In this document: positions 35,746 to 44,001 of the stretch, piece by piece
How the letters are laid out: every line of letters begins with the position of its first letter
Numbering within the stretch: the stretch's first letter is position 1
Assembly: GCF_019972815.1 (NCBI RefSeq)
Contig: NZ_BPPA01000009.1
Span: 1-64,000, forward strand
Length of the DNA stretch: 64,000 bases
Direction of reading: 5' to 3'
Source of the DNA: Lactobacillus huangpiensis
Lineage (GTDB): Bacteria > Bacillota > Bacilli > Lactobacillales > Lactobacillaceae
Translations under genes and position numbers: made by a program
Notes under the pieces: model-generated
What the model was told of the DNA's origin: nothing
What the model saw: the letters and a program-made list of their open reading frames with translations, nothing else
Databases searched by the model: none

Positions 35746-36980
35746 GAGTCGCTCCCCATTCTTAAGGTTAAAGGTGATTTATTAAATTTATAAATAATTA
35801 ACATGGAGGAAAAAGTACCTATAACCAATAATATTAAAAAACTAAGAATTAAGCTGATTGATTCTATTCTAGGAAGAGGAGATGATAAAATTATTTGTGT
35901 TTGATCATCAAAGCTATCTGTTGCTAATACATAGGAATTTCTAACCGCGTAGATAGTAACTGGTATGAATGAAAATATTGTAAGCAATAACTGATACAGA
36001 AAAGTTATGATATACAAATGATATTTTCTCAACCCAAGTGAAATTCTAATTGCAATTTCTTGTCTTGATTCTGATAAACTTTTCCAAATATTCCATAAGA
36101 ATAATCCTATGAAAATTATCAACATGACCAATGATAATACTAGGTATAATAAAGCTCTTGAGTTGTAGGTCGAATAGAAAAATTTAATGTTTTCTTTTAT
36201 TGAATAAAACTTAACATTACCAAGGTTTTCTTTTCTAATAGTTTTAGATAGTTTTGAAACTTTAGTTTTAGAAGTATTGTAGATTAATAAATCTTGATAC
36301 ATTCCAGTTAGTTGATCTACATTAATATGCTTCTTATCTTTATCAGTCAACGGTCTAAATATAGTTTTATTGAGCATATAACTTCCATCCAACATGTAAG
36401 CCGATGGTAATCTTGTATTTTCTTTCAAGATGCCAATAACTTTATAAGTTTCTTTTTTCCCAACTGGCTGATTTAAATCCTTAAAAGTTGATCCGAGTTT
36501 TACTTTCCTTAATCCTGCACCAACTATCACTGGTATCTCTTTTTTATTACCAATATAATCTGATTTTGAAAACAATCTCCCCTTTTTAACTTTAAGAGGA
36601 TAAAATTTAAAGAAATTACTATTAATTGTATATATTTCTATGTTTCTATATCCATTTGGCATATCAATTTGATCTGACCAACTAGATGAATAATCATAGT
36701 TATGATCAATATAATTAAACAATTTCTGTGCTTTTTTATTCGATCTTTTAGAATTTTTTTCGTCAAAAATATAATCAATTTGATCACTACTCGTTTGGTC
36801 ATTTCCCATAAATACATCTTTTTTAATTAATTGTTGTAAATCGTTCTTGCTTTGTAAGACATGTAAGTTAGAACGGATAAGAGTATAGGAAATGAAACTA
36901 AAGGACACCATAGTAACCAAAGTTAAGAGGACTAAAACCACACGTTTTAAAAATACATTTTTAATAAATTCACTATACAC
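35742..36980 (-). CDS. FtsX-like ABC permease (bacteriocin-associated)
   Basis: This 412-residue protein has one N-terminal transmembrane helix (residues about 12-36) and a large extracellular domain of the MacB-core type (about 40-270, with VIVGAGLRKVKLGS and VIGILKENTRLPSAYML). Three C-terminal helices form the FtsX domain with SRQEIAIRISLGLRKYHLY. It sits between the short membrane protein and the ATPase. The transporter may export or detoxify the peptide encoded upstream, but the direction of transport is not shown by the sequence. Confidence 0.88.
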   Translation of the reverse strand: MYSEFIKNVFLKRVVLVLLTLVTMVSFSFISYTLIRSNLHVLQSKNDLQQLIKKDVFMGNDQTSSDQIDYIFDEKNSKRSNKKAQKLFNYIDHNYDYSSSWSDQIDMPNGYRNIEIYTINSNFFKFYPLKVKKGRLFSKSDYIGNKKEIPVIVGAGLRKVKLGSTFKDLNQPVGKKETYKVIGILKENTRLPSAYMLDGSYMLNKTIFRPLTDKDKKHINVDQLTGMYQDLLIYNTSKTKVSKLSKTIRKENLGNVKFYSIKENIKFFYSTYNSRALLYLVLSLVMLIIFIGLFLWNIWKSLSESRQEIAIRISLGLRKYHLYIITFLYQLLLTIFSFIPVTIYAVRNSYVLATDSFDDQTQIILSSPLPRIESISLILSFLILLVIGTFSSMLIIYKFNKSPLTLRMGSDS

Positions 36981-37003
36981 TATTTTGAGCTCCCTTTTAT
37001 AAA

Positions 37004-37447
37004 TTAAGTTTTAATAAGAGTAATAATCACTAGTATGCTTAATCTAAGCATGCTTGTCACAATAAAAATTAAGTAAAGTTTTTCAAAAATTGAATATATA
37101 CACATAATAATTATGCAAATGAAAATTACAGTAACAAAATTAGTAATCATTAATAATGACGTGCTTTGATACTTCATGCGTCGTATTGTTGATCCAACTA
37201 TAATTCGCACTTGTTTCTCTTTTCTTGTATGTTCATCTAAGTGATACATGAAGAGAAGAGTAACAGTGTTAAGAAATATTGGGATAAATAGGACAAGAAT
37301 ATTGCTATTAAAAATCAGTTGCAAAGTACCAGGAATATACTTGGGAGCAAGATTATTCAAAATATATAATGCAATTACAATGTTGTTTAATAATTCCGTC
37401 AAAAAGCTATAACAAAAATCAGTTGACTTTAAAACATTTTTATTCAC
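37004..37447 (-). CDS. Short membrane protein resembling a half FtsX permease
   Basis: This 147-residue protein has about four hydrophobic helices. The middle segment HTRKEKQVRIIVGSTIRRM looks like the cytoplasmic coupling loop of FtsX-type permeases, so the protein could be an FtsX C-terminal half lacking the extracellular domain. It could be a relic of a fused permease such as the DUF1430 proteins, which carry two such halves, or a true separate subunit. It starts with GTG and lies between the secreted peptide and the full permease. Confidence 0.65.
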   Translation of the reverse strand: MNKNVLKSTDFCYSFLTELLNNIVIALYILNNLAPKYIPGTLQLIFNSNILVLFIPIFLNTVTLLFMYHLDEHTRKEKQVRIIVGSTIRRMKYQSTSLLMITNFVTVIFICIIIMCIYSIFEKLYLIFIVTSMLRLSILVIITLIKT

Positions 37448-37479
37448 TAATAAATCAAAACCTTACTTACAATAATAAA

Positions 37480-37869
37480 TTATTTAAACTTATAATAAAA
37501 TCTCGTTTTTGGTGCATGCGGATTAAAGCTGTCCCAGCAATGAATCTTAACTTGAATTTTTTCAGATTTTGGGTAGTGTTTACGATATTTACCAAGGTTA
37601 CCAACGGATGAAGTTTTATTTTTTGTGATGGTCTTACCCCCTCTAGTATATTTCGCAAATCCTCTCTTAGTATGAGTAGCATAGTGGGGATAGAAGTATA
37701 CGCCACCATGATAATATACATTCAAAGTTTCAGTACTCCATGCACCTCTATGTGCTGTTCCAAATTTAGTTGTACGTGCCATTACAGTAGTGACACAAAA
37801 TAAACTAAGGAAAACTAAAGTAATACTTCCGATAAAACTAATAATATTCTTACGACTAATATGTTTCAT
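37480..37869 (-). CDS. Lactococcin-972-like secreted peptide (putative bacteriocin)
   Basis: This 129-residue precursor has a signal peptide (residues 1-31, VTTVMA cleavage) and a mature part of about 98 residues. It starts near GAWS, holds VYYHGG and ends TRFYYKFK. Lactococcin 972 begins EGTW, holds YHHGS and ends FYYNFW, so the general pattern fits, although this protein is longer and has one cysteine. AGGAG precedes the ATG, and the peptide gene heads the unit with ABC transporter genes, as in known lcn972 clusters. The family call rests on pattern only. Confidence 0.65.
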   Translation of the reverse strand: MKHISRKNIISFIGSITLVFLSLFCVTTVMARTTKFGTAHRGAWSTETLNVYYHGGVYFYPHYATHTKRGFAKYTRGGKTITKNKTSSVGNLGKYRKHYPKSEKIQVKIHCWDSFNPHAPKTRFYYKFK

Positions 37870-37892
37870 TTATTTCTCCTACAAGCTTAATA

Positions 37893-37945
37893 ATAACAGC
37901 TGTTATATATCTATACTATTATATATTTGTGCAAAAGTAAATAAT
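37893..37945 (-). promoter_or_regulatory. Promoter region with 14-base palindrome upstream of the peptide gene
   Basis: ATAACAGCTGTTAT (37893-37906) is a perfect palindrome about 24 bases upstream of the peptide start. On the minus strand TTGCAC and an AT-rich -10-like GATATA box stand just upstream of it, so the palindrome would overlap the transcription start, as an operator does. No regulator gene is seen in the unit. Confidence 0.5.
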
Positions 37946-38480
37946 TTTTTAGTCAGTTTTTGAAATATATATATATATATATATCGAAAGCGCATGGATG
38001 TTTTGACGAATTGCGGTGTAATTAAACTATAAAACTAACAAAATTTTCAAAAAACGTGCTAGGCTTTATTAGAAATCTGCTCTATCAGTTAATGCAATAA
38101 CTAGCTATTGCAGGTATTAAAAGTGGTTATATTATTGACTTAACAAATAGGAGATACATTGTTAAAACGAAATTAATTTACACAAACTAAATTAAAAACA
38201 AGCATTGGGTTTTATTAATAAGGCCTCTAAATTTAGGAGATATTTTTTGCTAAACTATCTAAGCAAGTTAAAGTTGAAATCTATCACTTTTCATTTTTAT
38301 CAAATTAATTTTGGTGAATTAAGTCGAAGTTATCCAGTTAGAAGGGCCAATATTGTTTACTTGCTAGCAATGATTGCACCTCATGCCCTAGCTATTTTAG
38401 ACCAGACTTATATAAATGACTTTAAGGAGCAAGCCCTCGGAAAACGAGCAAGTTGACAATACTTAAGCACCTAATTTCAA
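37946..38480. other. AT-rich region with a dinucleotide run and no clear gene
   Basis: An AT repeat lies at about 37968-37985. An open piece at 38205-38456 has no recognised match, no ribosome site, and resembles no known family in my reading. Nothing else is supported. Confidence 0.35.
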
Positions 38481-38735
38481 GAGTAGCTCAAAAATCATGT
38501 CTTTAGCCAATCAACGGCACGAAAAAGCAATTTTCATAATGAGGGAATAATGAGAAAGTTTCTTCGGCAAATTCAAATGAAATGTTTTACAGTTTTGAAA
38601 AGTAGTTTGAAAATTTCAATGAACTTAAAGAAGTAATCAGAGACTACATTGAGTATTACAATCAGAAAAGAAGTAAGATCAAACTAAAAGGACTAACTCC
38701 GATTAAATATCGGCAGTTAGTCCTCAATTAACAAC
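38480..38735 (+). mobile_element. IS3-family transposase remnant (OrfB C-terminus)
   Basis: The plus-strand reading ending at TAA 38731 gives NELKEVIRDYIEYYNQKRSK and then KGLTPIKYRQLVLN, which is the C-terminus of IS3/IS150-type OrfB (DDE) transposases. Upstream pieces give SFFGKFK and EMFYSFEK in shifted frames, with stops at about 38603 and elsewhere, so the gene is broken. The N-terminal part and the inverted repeats are not visible. It marks past insertion next to the accessory unit. Confidence 0.75.
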
Positions 38736-38828
38736 TAATAAAGTATCCTAATTTTAGTGTTCACATCAGTTTTTCAACCAGTGTCTGCTTACTTTTTTAA
38801 ATATTCTGTTTTTAAACTGACTAACTAA

Positions 38829-39518
38829 TTAGTACCAGCCATTAGCTTGCCAGAATTGTTTAGCTGCTGCCCATGAGCCGTAACGATTAGTAACGTAGTT
38901 GTTAGCAACACGTTCTTGGTTAGCAGCTGAATAGTCTCCGTTAAGGTATGCAGCAGAAAGCTGATATTTACCAATATATTGACCATTTTGTGCACTGTAT
39001 GAGCCACCAGATTCACGACTGGCAATCCACGACTTTGCTCCAGCCTCTGAATCAGATGAAGCAGTTGTGTAATTAATATTTGTAGCTGCAGTATTGTTAG
39101 TATAATTCGTAGTTTCTACATTATTAGCATTAGAAACTGTACTGTTTTCTGTTTGACTGCTAGTTGCAAAGTTTTGAGATTCATTTACTGGATGATAGCC
39201 TTTATTAACGTATTTAGCCTTAACCCATTGGTTCTTGCCTAAGTCATACCACTTGTGACCCTTTTTATCGTAAGCAGTTTTAATGACTTTCCAAGAAGAA
39301 TTACTTGGTAAAATTTGCCCAGTAGCTTCAGGATGTTTGTAACTGTTCCACACGCGAATTGAATTGCCATCAACGTAGTTAACTGTTACAACTGCTGCAT
39401 CATTTTCTACTGTAGCTGCTTGAACGTCATTTGCTTTAACGCTAGTCATAATTGCAACACCTGAAGCAGATAATGCTGCTACTGCTGCTGATTTAACTAA
39501 GATAGATTTTACCTTCAA
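38829..39518 (-). CDS. Apf-like cell-wall protein with C-terminal transglycosylase-type domain
   Basis: This 229-residue secreted protein has a signal peptide ending near VQAATV. A bacterial SH3-like segment (about 40-105, VWNSYKHP and WYDLGKNQWVKAKYV) and an Asn/Thr-rich linker come next. The C-terminus (about 165-229) with SWIASRESGGSYSAQNGQYI and AAAKQFWQANGWY is that of the aggregation-promoting factor. TTG at 39518 has AAGGAGAG before it, so the TTG at 39539 is rejected. Apf proteins affect cell shape and aggregation in L. gasseri; the same may hold here. Confidence 0.88.
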   Translation of the reverse strand: MKVKSILVKSAAVAALSASGVAIMTSVKANDVQAATVENDAAVVTVNYVDGNSIRVWNSYKHPEATGQILPSNSSWKVIKTAYDKKGHKWYDLGKNQWVKAKYVNKGYHPVNESQNFATSSQTENSTVSNANNVETTNYTNNTAATNINYTTASSDSEAGAKSWIASRESGGSYSAQNGQYIGKYQLSAAYLNGDYSAANQERVANNYVTNRYGSWAAAKQFWQANGWY

Positions 39519-39906
39519 AAAAATTCTCTCCTTAAACAAAAATCTATAATATATTTCTCAAATTGAGTATAGTAAAATATTATTCAATTTGATACTATAT
39601 ATGGTACTACCTCAAAATTGCAGAATCATAACAAGAATATCACTCAACCTTTAAGAATTAATTACCTAAATTGTTAAAAATGTCACAATTGTAATACAAA
39701 GTTAACTGCTATTTAATTCAAAAAATGTAATTAGAACAGGGTCACAAAGCTAATTATTGGTTTTAAGAACATTTGTTTGTAAACCACTCTTTAAAGAAAA
39801 AGAAATCACCTTTGCAACATAAATGAAAAACATTAGCTAGCTTTGCATATTTATGCTATAAAAGTGATATAGTTAATTTAAAATTTGGTAGAAAGGAAAT
39901 TACAGA
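39519..39906. promoter_or_regulatory. Divergent promoter region of the Apf-like gene and a small ORF
   Basis: This 388-base region has no gene. AATTGAGTATAGTAAAATATTA near 39555-39585 suggests a -10 region for the Apf-like gene on the minus strand. On the plus strand TTGCAT at about 39844 and TATAAA at about 39858 may precede the small ORF. No repeat or riboswitch is recognised. Confidence 0.35.
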
Positions 39907-40023
39907 ATGAGTAAGTTTGAAGTCACATTGGACGAAAAAGATTTGCAGATGCTTGAAGATTGCCATTCAAAAAATCCTTCAATTATGAAGGCATTAAATG
40001 AAGCAAAAAAGGTTGAAGACTAA
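39907..40023 (+). CDS. 38-residue conserved-looking small protein
   Basis: ATG at 39907 opens 39 codons to TAA at 40021-40023. GAAAGGA stands 10 bases before it, and an intrinsic terminator follows 13 bases after the stop, so this is a complete small transcription unit. The product is charged and helical (FEVTLDEKDLQMLEDCHSK), with no membrane segment. I do not recognise it. Confidence 0.6.
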   Translation: MSKFEVTLDEKDLQMLEDCHSKNPSIMKALNEAKKVED

Positions 40024-40032
40024 TTGTTTAAA

Positions 40033-40063
40033 CCAGGAAGCATTAATATGCTTTCTTTTTTTG
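40033..40063 (+). terminator. Terminator of the small ORF
   Basis: GAAGCAT (40037-40043) pairs with ATGCTTTC (40048-40055), with a four-base loop and TTTTTTT following on the plus strand. Confidence 0.75.
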
Positions 40064-40135
40064 TGCTTTTAGTATAACAGCTACCTGTAAATTAATATGA
40101 ATAGGTCCGACTATAAAATTTAAAAGTGCAAACGA

Positions 40136-40180
40136 AATGAGGTTCGTAAGTTAGAAAACTTGCGGACCTCACTTTATTTA
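40136..40180 (-). terminator. Terminator of the fructose-type PTS unit
   Basis: TGAGGTTCGTAAGTT (40138-40152) pairs with AACTTGCGGACCTCA (40157-40171) through a long stem that includes G-U pairs, and TTTCGTTTG follows on the minus strand. Confidence 0.7.
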
Positions 40181-40200
40181 GCCTTGTGCTTTTTTATATA

Positions 40201-42120
40201 TTAATTATTTTCAAACAAATTTTGAATTTCTGCAGGCGTATTAGCTGCTTTTAACTTGGCAATAAAGTCTGCGTGAGTCAAAAGCTTGGCAGTATTTGAT
40301 AAGTATTGCAAGTGAGCATTACTATCGACTTGTGGTATCAGAAAAGAAATAACCGTGTCAATCTTCTTACCATCTAATGATTGCCAATCAATCGGTTGTT
40401 TGAGTTTTAAAACGATCATTGAAGACTTGGCAATTGCTGCTGATTGGGCATGGGGAATGGCAAAACCGTCCGTCATCCCCGTAGAACCTTCTTTTTCACG
40501 TTTAATGTAACTATTGTAAACAGCTTCGCTGTCATTAGCCAAATTGTTTTTAACAGCAAAATCTGCTAAATACTTTAGCGCTTCCTCACGATTTCCAACA
40601 TCAACACCAACTTTAATATTTTGTAAGTCAAGAATATCACTTGGATCAAAAGTTTCTACTTTGCTTTCTGCTTGTTGGTCAGTTGGGCTATCAACACTAG
40701 GCGCAATTGCAGAGTCAGTTGCAGTTGCTAAAGCATCTTTTTTAGCAAACCTGCCAGCTATTAGAGCTAATAAGGCACCAGAAATAGCCGATCCAATCAG
40801 AATCCACAATACCCATAAGAATGGTTTATTAACTAACGGCAAAACAATAAAGCCACCGTGAGGAGCAGGCACACTGATTTTTGTGAGGTAGGTTAAAACT
40901 GACGCCACTGAAGAACCAATCATAAAAGCCGGGATATTCCATAACGGGTGTTTAGCAGCAAATGGAATTGCACCTTCAGTAATATGAGTTGATCCCAGTA
41001 AAAAGTTGACATAACCAGCTGCTCTTTCACTTTTAGAATATGCTTTGGGATTCATTAATACTGCAAAACCTGTTGCAAGTGGCGGAGCTATACAAGCAGC
41101 AGAAACTCCGGCCATAAAGTAGTAGTTTCCTTGAGCCAGTAATACCGTACCTGTAACATAGGCAGCCTTATTAATAGGACCACCAAAGTCTGCCGCACAC
41201 ATTATGCCAACAATAATTCCTAGCAGGGCAGGATTAGTATTTTCAAAACCTCTAAGCCAGGACATTAGACCTACATTAAGTGCTTTAATTGGAGTATTTA
41301 ACAGGTACATAATTGATCCTGTAATTAGTACGCCAACAACAGGTAAAAGAAAGATTGATTTTAAGCCTCTAAATTTATCATCTGGTAGAGGCTGAAACAG
41401 TTTCTGCAGTCCTAAAACAACAATTGCTGCCAGATAACCGCCAACGATGGCTCCTAAAAAGCCACCGCCGCCATTAAAAGTAATAAAGCCGGCAGACAAT
41501 CCGACTACGAAACCGGTCCGTTGAGCCAAAGCCTCAGCAATATAAGCTCCTAAAACTGGAGCCATCAAGTTCATAGTAGTACTACCAACGGTGTTTAACA
41601 TTGCTGCAAATTGATTGTATTCACTGCTTTTAGGATTAGCCGAATCAATTCCCCAGAAAAATGAGATAGCTATCAACACACCGCCGGCAACAACAAACGG
41701 CAGCATATGAGACACACCATTCATTAATGATGTATAAATCTTATTACCCAGTTTTTGATTCCCAACATTCTCAGTATTTGCACCTTTAGCTGTTTGCCCT
41801 TCTTTATAAATAGGAGCCGCTAATGCTTTCTTAATTAAATCATCTGGTTCTTTGACACCTCTTGCAACAGGAACTACAACTAAGCGTTTGCCCGCAAAAC
41901 GATCAAGTCCAACATCAATATCTGAGGCAACGATTACGGCTTGCGCATCTGCAATTTCTGCACTTGTTAAATTATTTTCAATACCCGTTTGACCGTGTGT
42001 TTCAATTTTTATGGTATAGCCAAGCTTTTCTGCAGCTTTTTCCAGCGCTTCTTCTGCCATAAATGTGTGGGCAACGCCAGTTGCACAACCAGTCGCACCA
42101 ACTAAATCATATTTAGCCAC
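40201..42120 (-). CDS. Fructose-family PTS transporter, EIIBCA
   Basis: This 639-residue protein has an N-terminal EIIB domain with the phosphorylated-cysteine loop GCATGVAHTFMAEEAL. The EIIC membrane domain (about residues 125-470) holds GITAA-type loops and GSTHITEGAIPFA. The C-terminal EIIA domain (about 490-635) has TGMTDGFAIPHAQS with the active His. It takes up a ketohexose or a similar sugar and phosphorylates it at C1 or C6. The partner kinase gene lies two bases upstream, so the two form one unit. Fructose is the simplest substrate; tagatose is an alternative given LacD nearby. Confidence 0.9.
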   Translation of the reverse strand: MAKYDLVGATGCATGVAHTFMAEEALEKAAEKLGYTIKIETHGQTGIENNLTSAEIADAQAVIVASDIDVGLDRFAGKRLVVVPVARGVKEPDDLIKKALAAPIYKEGQTAKGANTENVGNQKLGNKIYTSLMNGVSHMLPFVVAGGVLIAISFFWGIDSANPKSSEYNQFAAMLNTVGSTTMNLMAPVLGAYIAEALAQRTGFVVGLSAGFITFNGGGGFLGAIVGGYLAAIVVLGLQKLFQPLPDDKFRGLKSIFLLPVVGVLITGSIMYLLNTPIKALNVGLMSWLRGFENTNPALLGIIVGIMCAADFGGPINKAAYVTGTVLLAQGNYYFMAGVSAACIAPPLATGFAVLMNPKAYSKSERAAGYVNFLLGSTHITEGAIPFAAKHPLWNIPAFMIGSSVASVLTYLTKISVPAPHGGFIVLPLVNKPFLWVLWILIGSAISGALLALIAGRFAKKDALATATDSAIAPSVDSPTDQQAESKVETFDPSDILDLQNIKVGVDVGNREEALKYLADFAVKNNLANDSEAVYNSYIKREKEGSTGMTDGFAIPHAQSAAIAKSSMIVLKLKQPIDWQSLDGKKIDTVISFLIPQVDSNAHLQYLSNTAKLLTHADFIAKLKAANTPAEIQNLFENN

Positions 42121-42121
42121 T

Positions 42122-43051
42122 TTAATTCATCCTTTCTGTTACTGAAATTTGTGGTAATAAATTATTTAAAGAAAAATCTGTGAGACCAGTGCGACTAGCA
42201 GTATCGCTTCCTGCAGCTACAGCTATTTTGAGAGCCTCACTAATAGGTTTTTTCTTTTCCAAAAAGGCAATGAAGGTACCAAGCATTGTATCCCCTGCAC
42301 AAGCTGAATTAACCACTTGTATTTTAGGAGCATTGGCAAACAGGATATGCCGTTCATTAATAAAAGCTGCTCCAGCAGCACCTAAAGAAACCAACACATT
42401 TTGGCAACCTAGTTTAACTAGCTTTTGAGCAAAAGCGACTGTTTTCTCGTCTGTCATTTTACCCTCATAATTAAAGAAAGCTGCCAGTTCTGCGTCATTG
42501 GGTTTAAGTAAAAACGGTCGATATTTTAAAGTATCGATTACTTCAAGGTAACTACTGTCAACTACGAATTTTGCCCCCTGTTTTTGAACTAGCTCAGCCA
42601 GTTGTACTAAATAGTGAGGTTTAATTCCCCGAGAAAAACTGCCGGAAACAACTACCATATCATCCTTAGTTAGCGTGCTTTCAAGATAATCCAAAAATTG
42701 GTTTTGTTTTTCCAAGCTAACTTCTGGACCCGGGTTAACTTGTTTGTACTCTGTTTTTTCATCTAAAACGTCTGTAAAAACATTAACTCTGGTTGGATCT
42801 TTTACCTTCAAGAAATTGGTTTGAATCCCCTTTTCCTTTAAACCTGAAATGACATAATCTAATGTAAAGCCTCCACCAATACCAGTAGCTACACTATCAA
42901 TGCCTAATTTCTTTAAAACGAACGAAACATTGACCCCTTTACCATTAGGTTGCAATTCAAATTTTTCAGTTCTATTAACTACCTTTGGTTCCAGCTTTTT
43001 GGTTACAATTACCAAATCAATCGCTGGATTCAACGTTATTGTGTAAATCAA
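42122..43051 (-). CDS. 1-phosphofructokinase / tagatose-6-phosphate kinase (PfkB family)
   Basis: This 309-residue kinase has IYTITLNPAIDL at the start, GKGVNVSFVLKKLG, KPNDAELAAFF and the catalytic SACAGDTMLGTF (normally GAGDT), where Asp is the base. It makes a ketohexose-1,6-bisphosphate. TTG at 43051 follows GGGGAG, so the reading from 43180 is rejected. FruK and LacC cannot be separated by sequence alone. The adjoining LacD aldolase and AgaS suggest it may also serve tagatose-6-phosphate. Confidence 0.88.
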   Translation of the reverse strand: MIYTITLNPAIDLVIVTKKLEPKVVNRTEKFELQPNGKGVNVSFVLKKLGIDSVATGIGGGFTLDYVISGLKEKGIQTNFLKVKDPTRVNVFTDVLDEKTEYKQVNPGPEVSLEKQNQFLDYLESTLTKDDMVVVSGSFSRGIKPHYLVQLAELVQKQGAKFVVDSSYLEVIDTLKYRPFLLKPNDAELAAFFNYEGKMTDEKTVAFAQKLVKLGCQNVLVSLGAAGAAFINERHILFANAPKIQVVNSACAGDTMLGTFIAFLEKKKPISEALKIAVAAGSDTASRTGLTDFSLNNLLPQISVTERMN

Positions 43052-43121
43052 AGATTTCTCCCCTTTTTTTGCCTTTTGCATTATTATTATAGAAGTTAAA
43101 AAGTGTAACGTTTTTCCAAAT

Positions 43122-43135
43122 TGATAGCGTTTACT
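43122..43135. promoter_or_regulatory. cre-like site in the PTS/RpiR divergent region
   Basis: TGATAGCGTTTACT departs from TGNAANCGNTNNCA at one fixed position, apart from the last base. It lies between the kinase-PTS unit and the RpiR regulator gene, so CcpA may repress both. Confidence 0.6.
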
Positions 43136-43173
43136 ATAATTAATGGGAAAATATTTACAAAAGGAGCACATAT

Positions 43174-43935
43174 ATGCCAAATAAAGAACTTTCCTCAGCA
43201 GAATTACATCTCTGGAATATCGTAGAAAATAATCCCCAAAAGATTGCTAATATGTCGATAGTAAAACTAAGTCAATTTGCAAATGTCTCGACTGCAACAA
43301 TTGTGCGCACCATGCAAAAAATGGGTTACAGTGGTTACACCTCTTACCGCGAATCTTTGAAACTAAAAAGCAATTCAAATTCTACTTTTAGTGTGTTAAA
43401 TGATGCTGACGATAAAATTAAAAGCGTGATTACTAAAAACGAAATTGAAATGAATAATACGCTGCATAACCTAAGTTACAGCACAATTGAAGACAGCATA
43501 TCGCTGACTAAACAAGCTAAAATCGTTTTTATCTTTGCTCGTGGATTATCTGAATCAATTGCTCACGAAATGATGGTTAAATTACAATTAACTGGAAAAT
43601 ATTGCGAATTTCATTCAGACCCAAATATTATTAAGACGATTGCCTGTAAGATCAAGAAAGATTCATTAGTAATTTTTATTACTCTTAACGGAGAAACTGA
43701 GGAATTGGTTACCGCAGCTAAAGAGCTAAATAAAAATGAAGTCCCAATTTTGACTTTTACTACTAATTCTTCAGGCAGCATTTTGCCTTTTTCAACTTTA
43801 TCCTTTTTAGGCTACAAATCTAAAACCAATTATTTTCCCGAGTATGAGGTTAGATCGCGACTACCACTACAAATAATAACCCGCATCTTTTGTGATGCTT
43901 ATTCAGTTAGAACCGATTTTTACAAGAGCAAATAA
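43174..43935 (+). CDS. RpiR/MurR family transcriptional regulator
   Basis: This 253-residue regulator has an N-terminal RpiR helix-turn-helix (residues about 15-75, IVKLSQFANVSTATIVRTMQ) and a C-terminal SIS sugar-phosphate-binding domain (about 110-235, VFIFARGLSESIAHEM and ITLNGETEEL). It diverges from the kinase-PTS unit and most likely controls it in answer to a sugar phosphate. Confidence 0.9.
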   Translation: MPNKELSSAELHLWNIVENNPQKIANMSIVKLSQFANVSTATIVRTMQKMGYSGYTSYRESLKLKSNSNSTFSVLNDADDKIKSVITKNEIEMNNTLHNLSYSTIEDSISLTKQAKIVFIFARGLSESIAHEMMVKLQLTGKYCEFHSDPNIIKTIACKIKKDSLVIFITLNGETEELVTAAKELNKNEVPILTFTTNSSGSILPFSTLSFLGYKSKTNYFPEYEVRSRLPLQIITRIFCDAYSVRTDFYKSK

Positions 43936-43977
43936 AAAGCCTTCTATACTAATCAAAGTATAGAAAGCTTTTTTAGC
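43934..43977. terminator. Bidirectional terminator between the RpiR gene and lacD
   Basis: AAAAGC and TTCTATACT pair with AGTATAGAA and GCTTTTTT, with one mismatch and a six-base loop (43934-43975). Confidence 0.85.
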
Positions 43978-44001
43978 TTCTTATTATCAAAGTTAGTAAA
44001 A

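Noticed and set aside
37968-37985. AT dinucleotide run as a possible repeat locus
   Set aside because: It is a simple low-complexity run with no spacer pattern; no CRISPR array is seen anywhere in the window.
38205-38456. Open frame of 83 codons upstream of the IS3 remnant
   Set aside because: It has no ribosome site and no recognised domain; it may be part of decayed DNA, but I cannot link it to the transposase.
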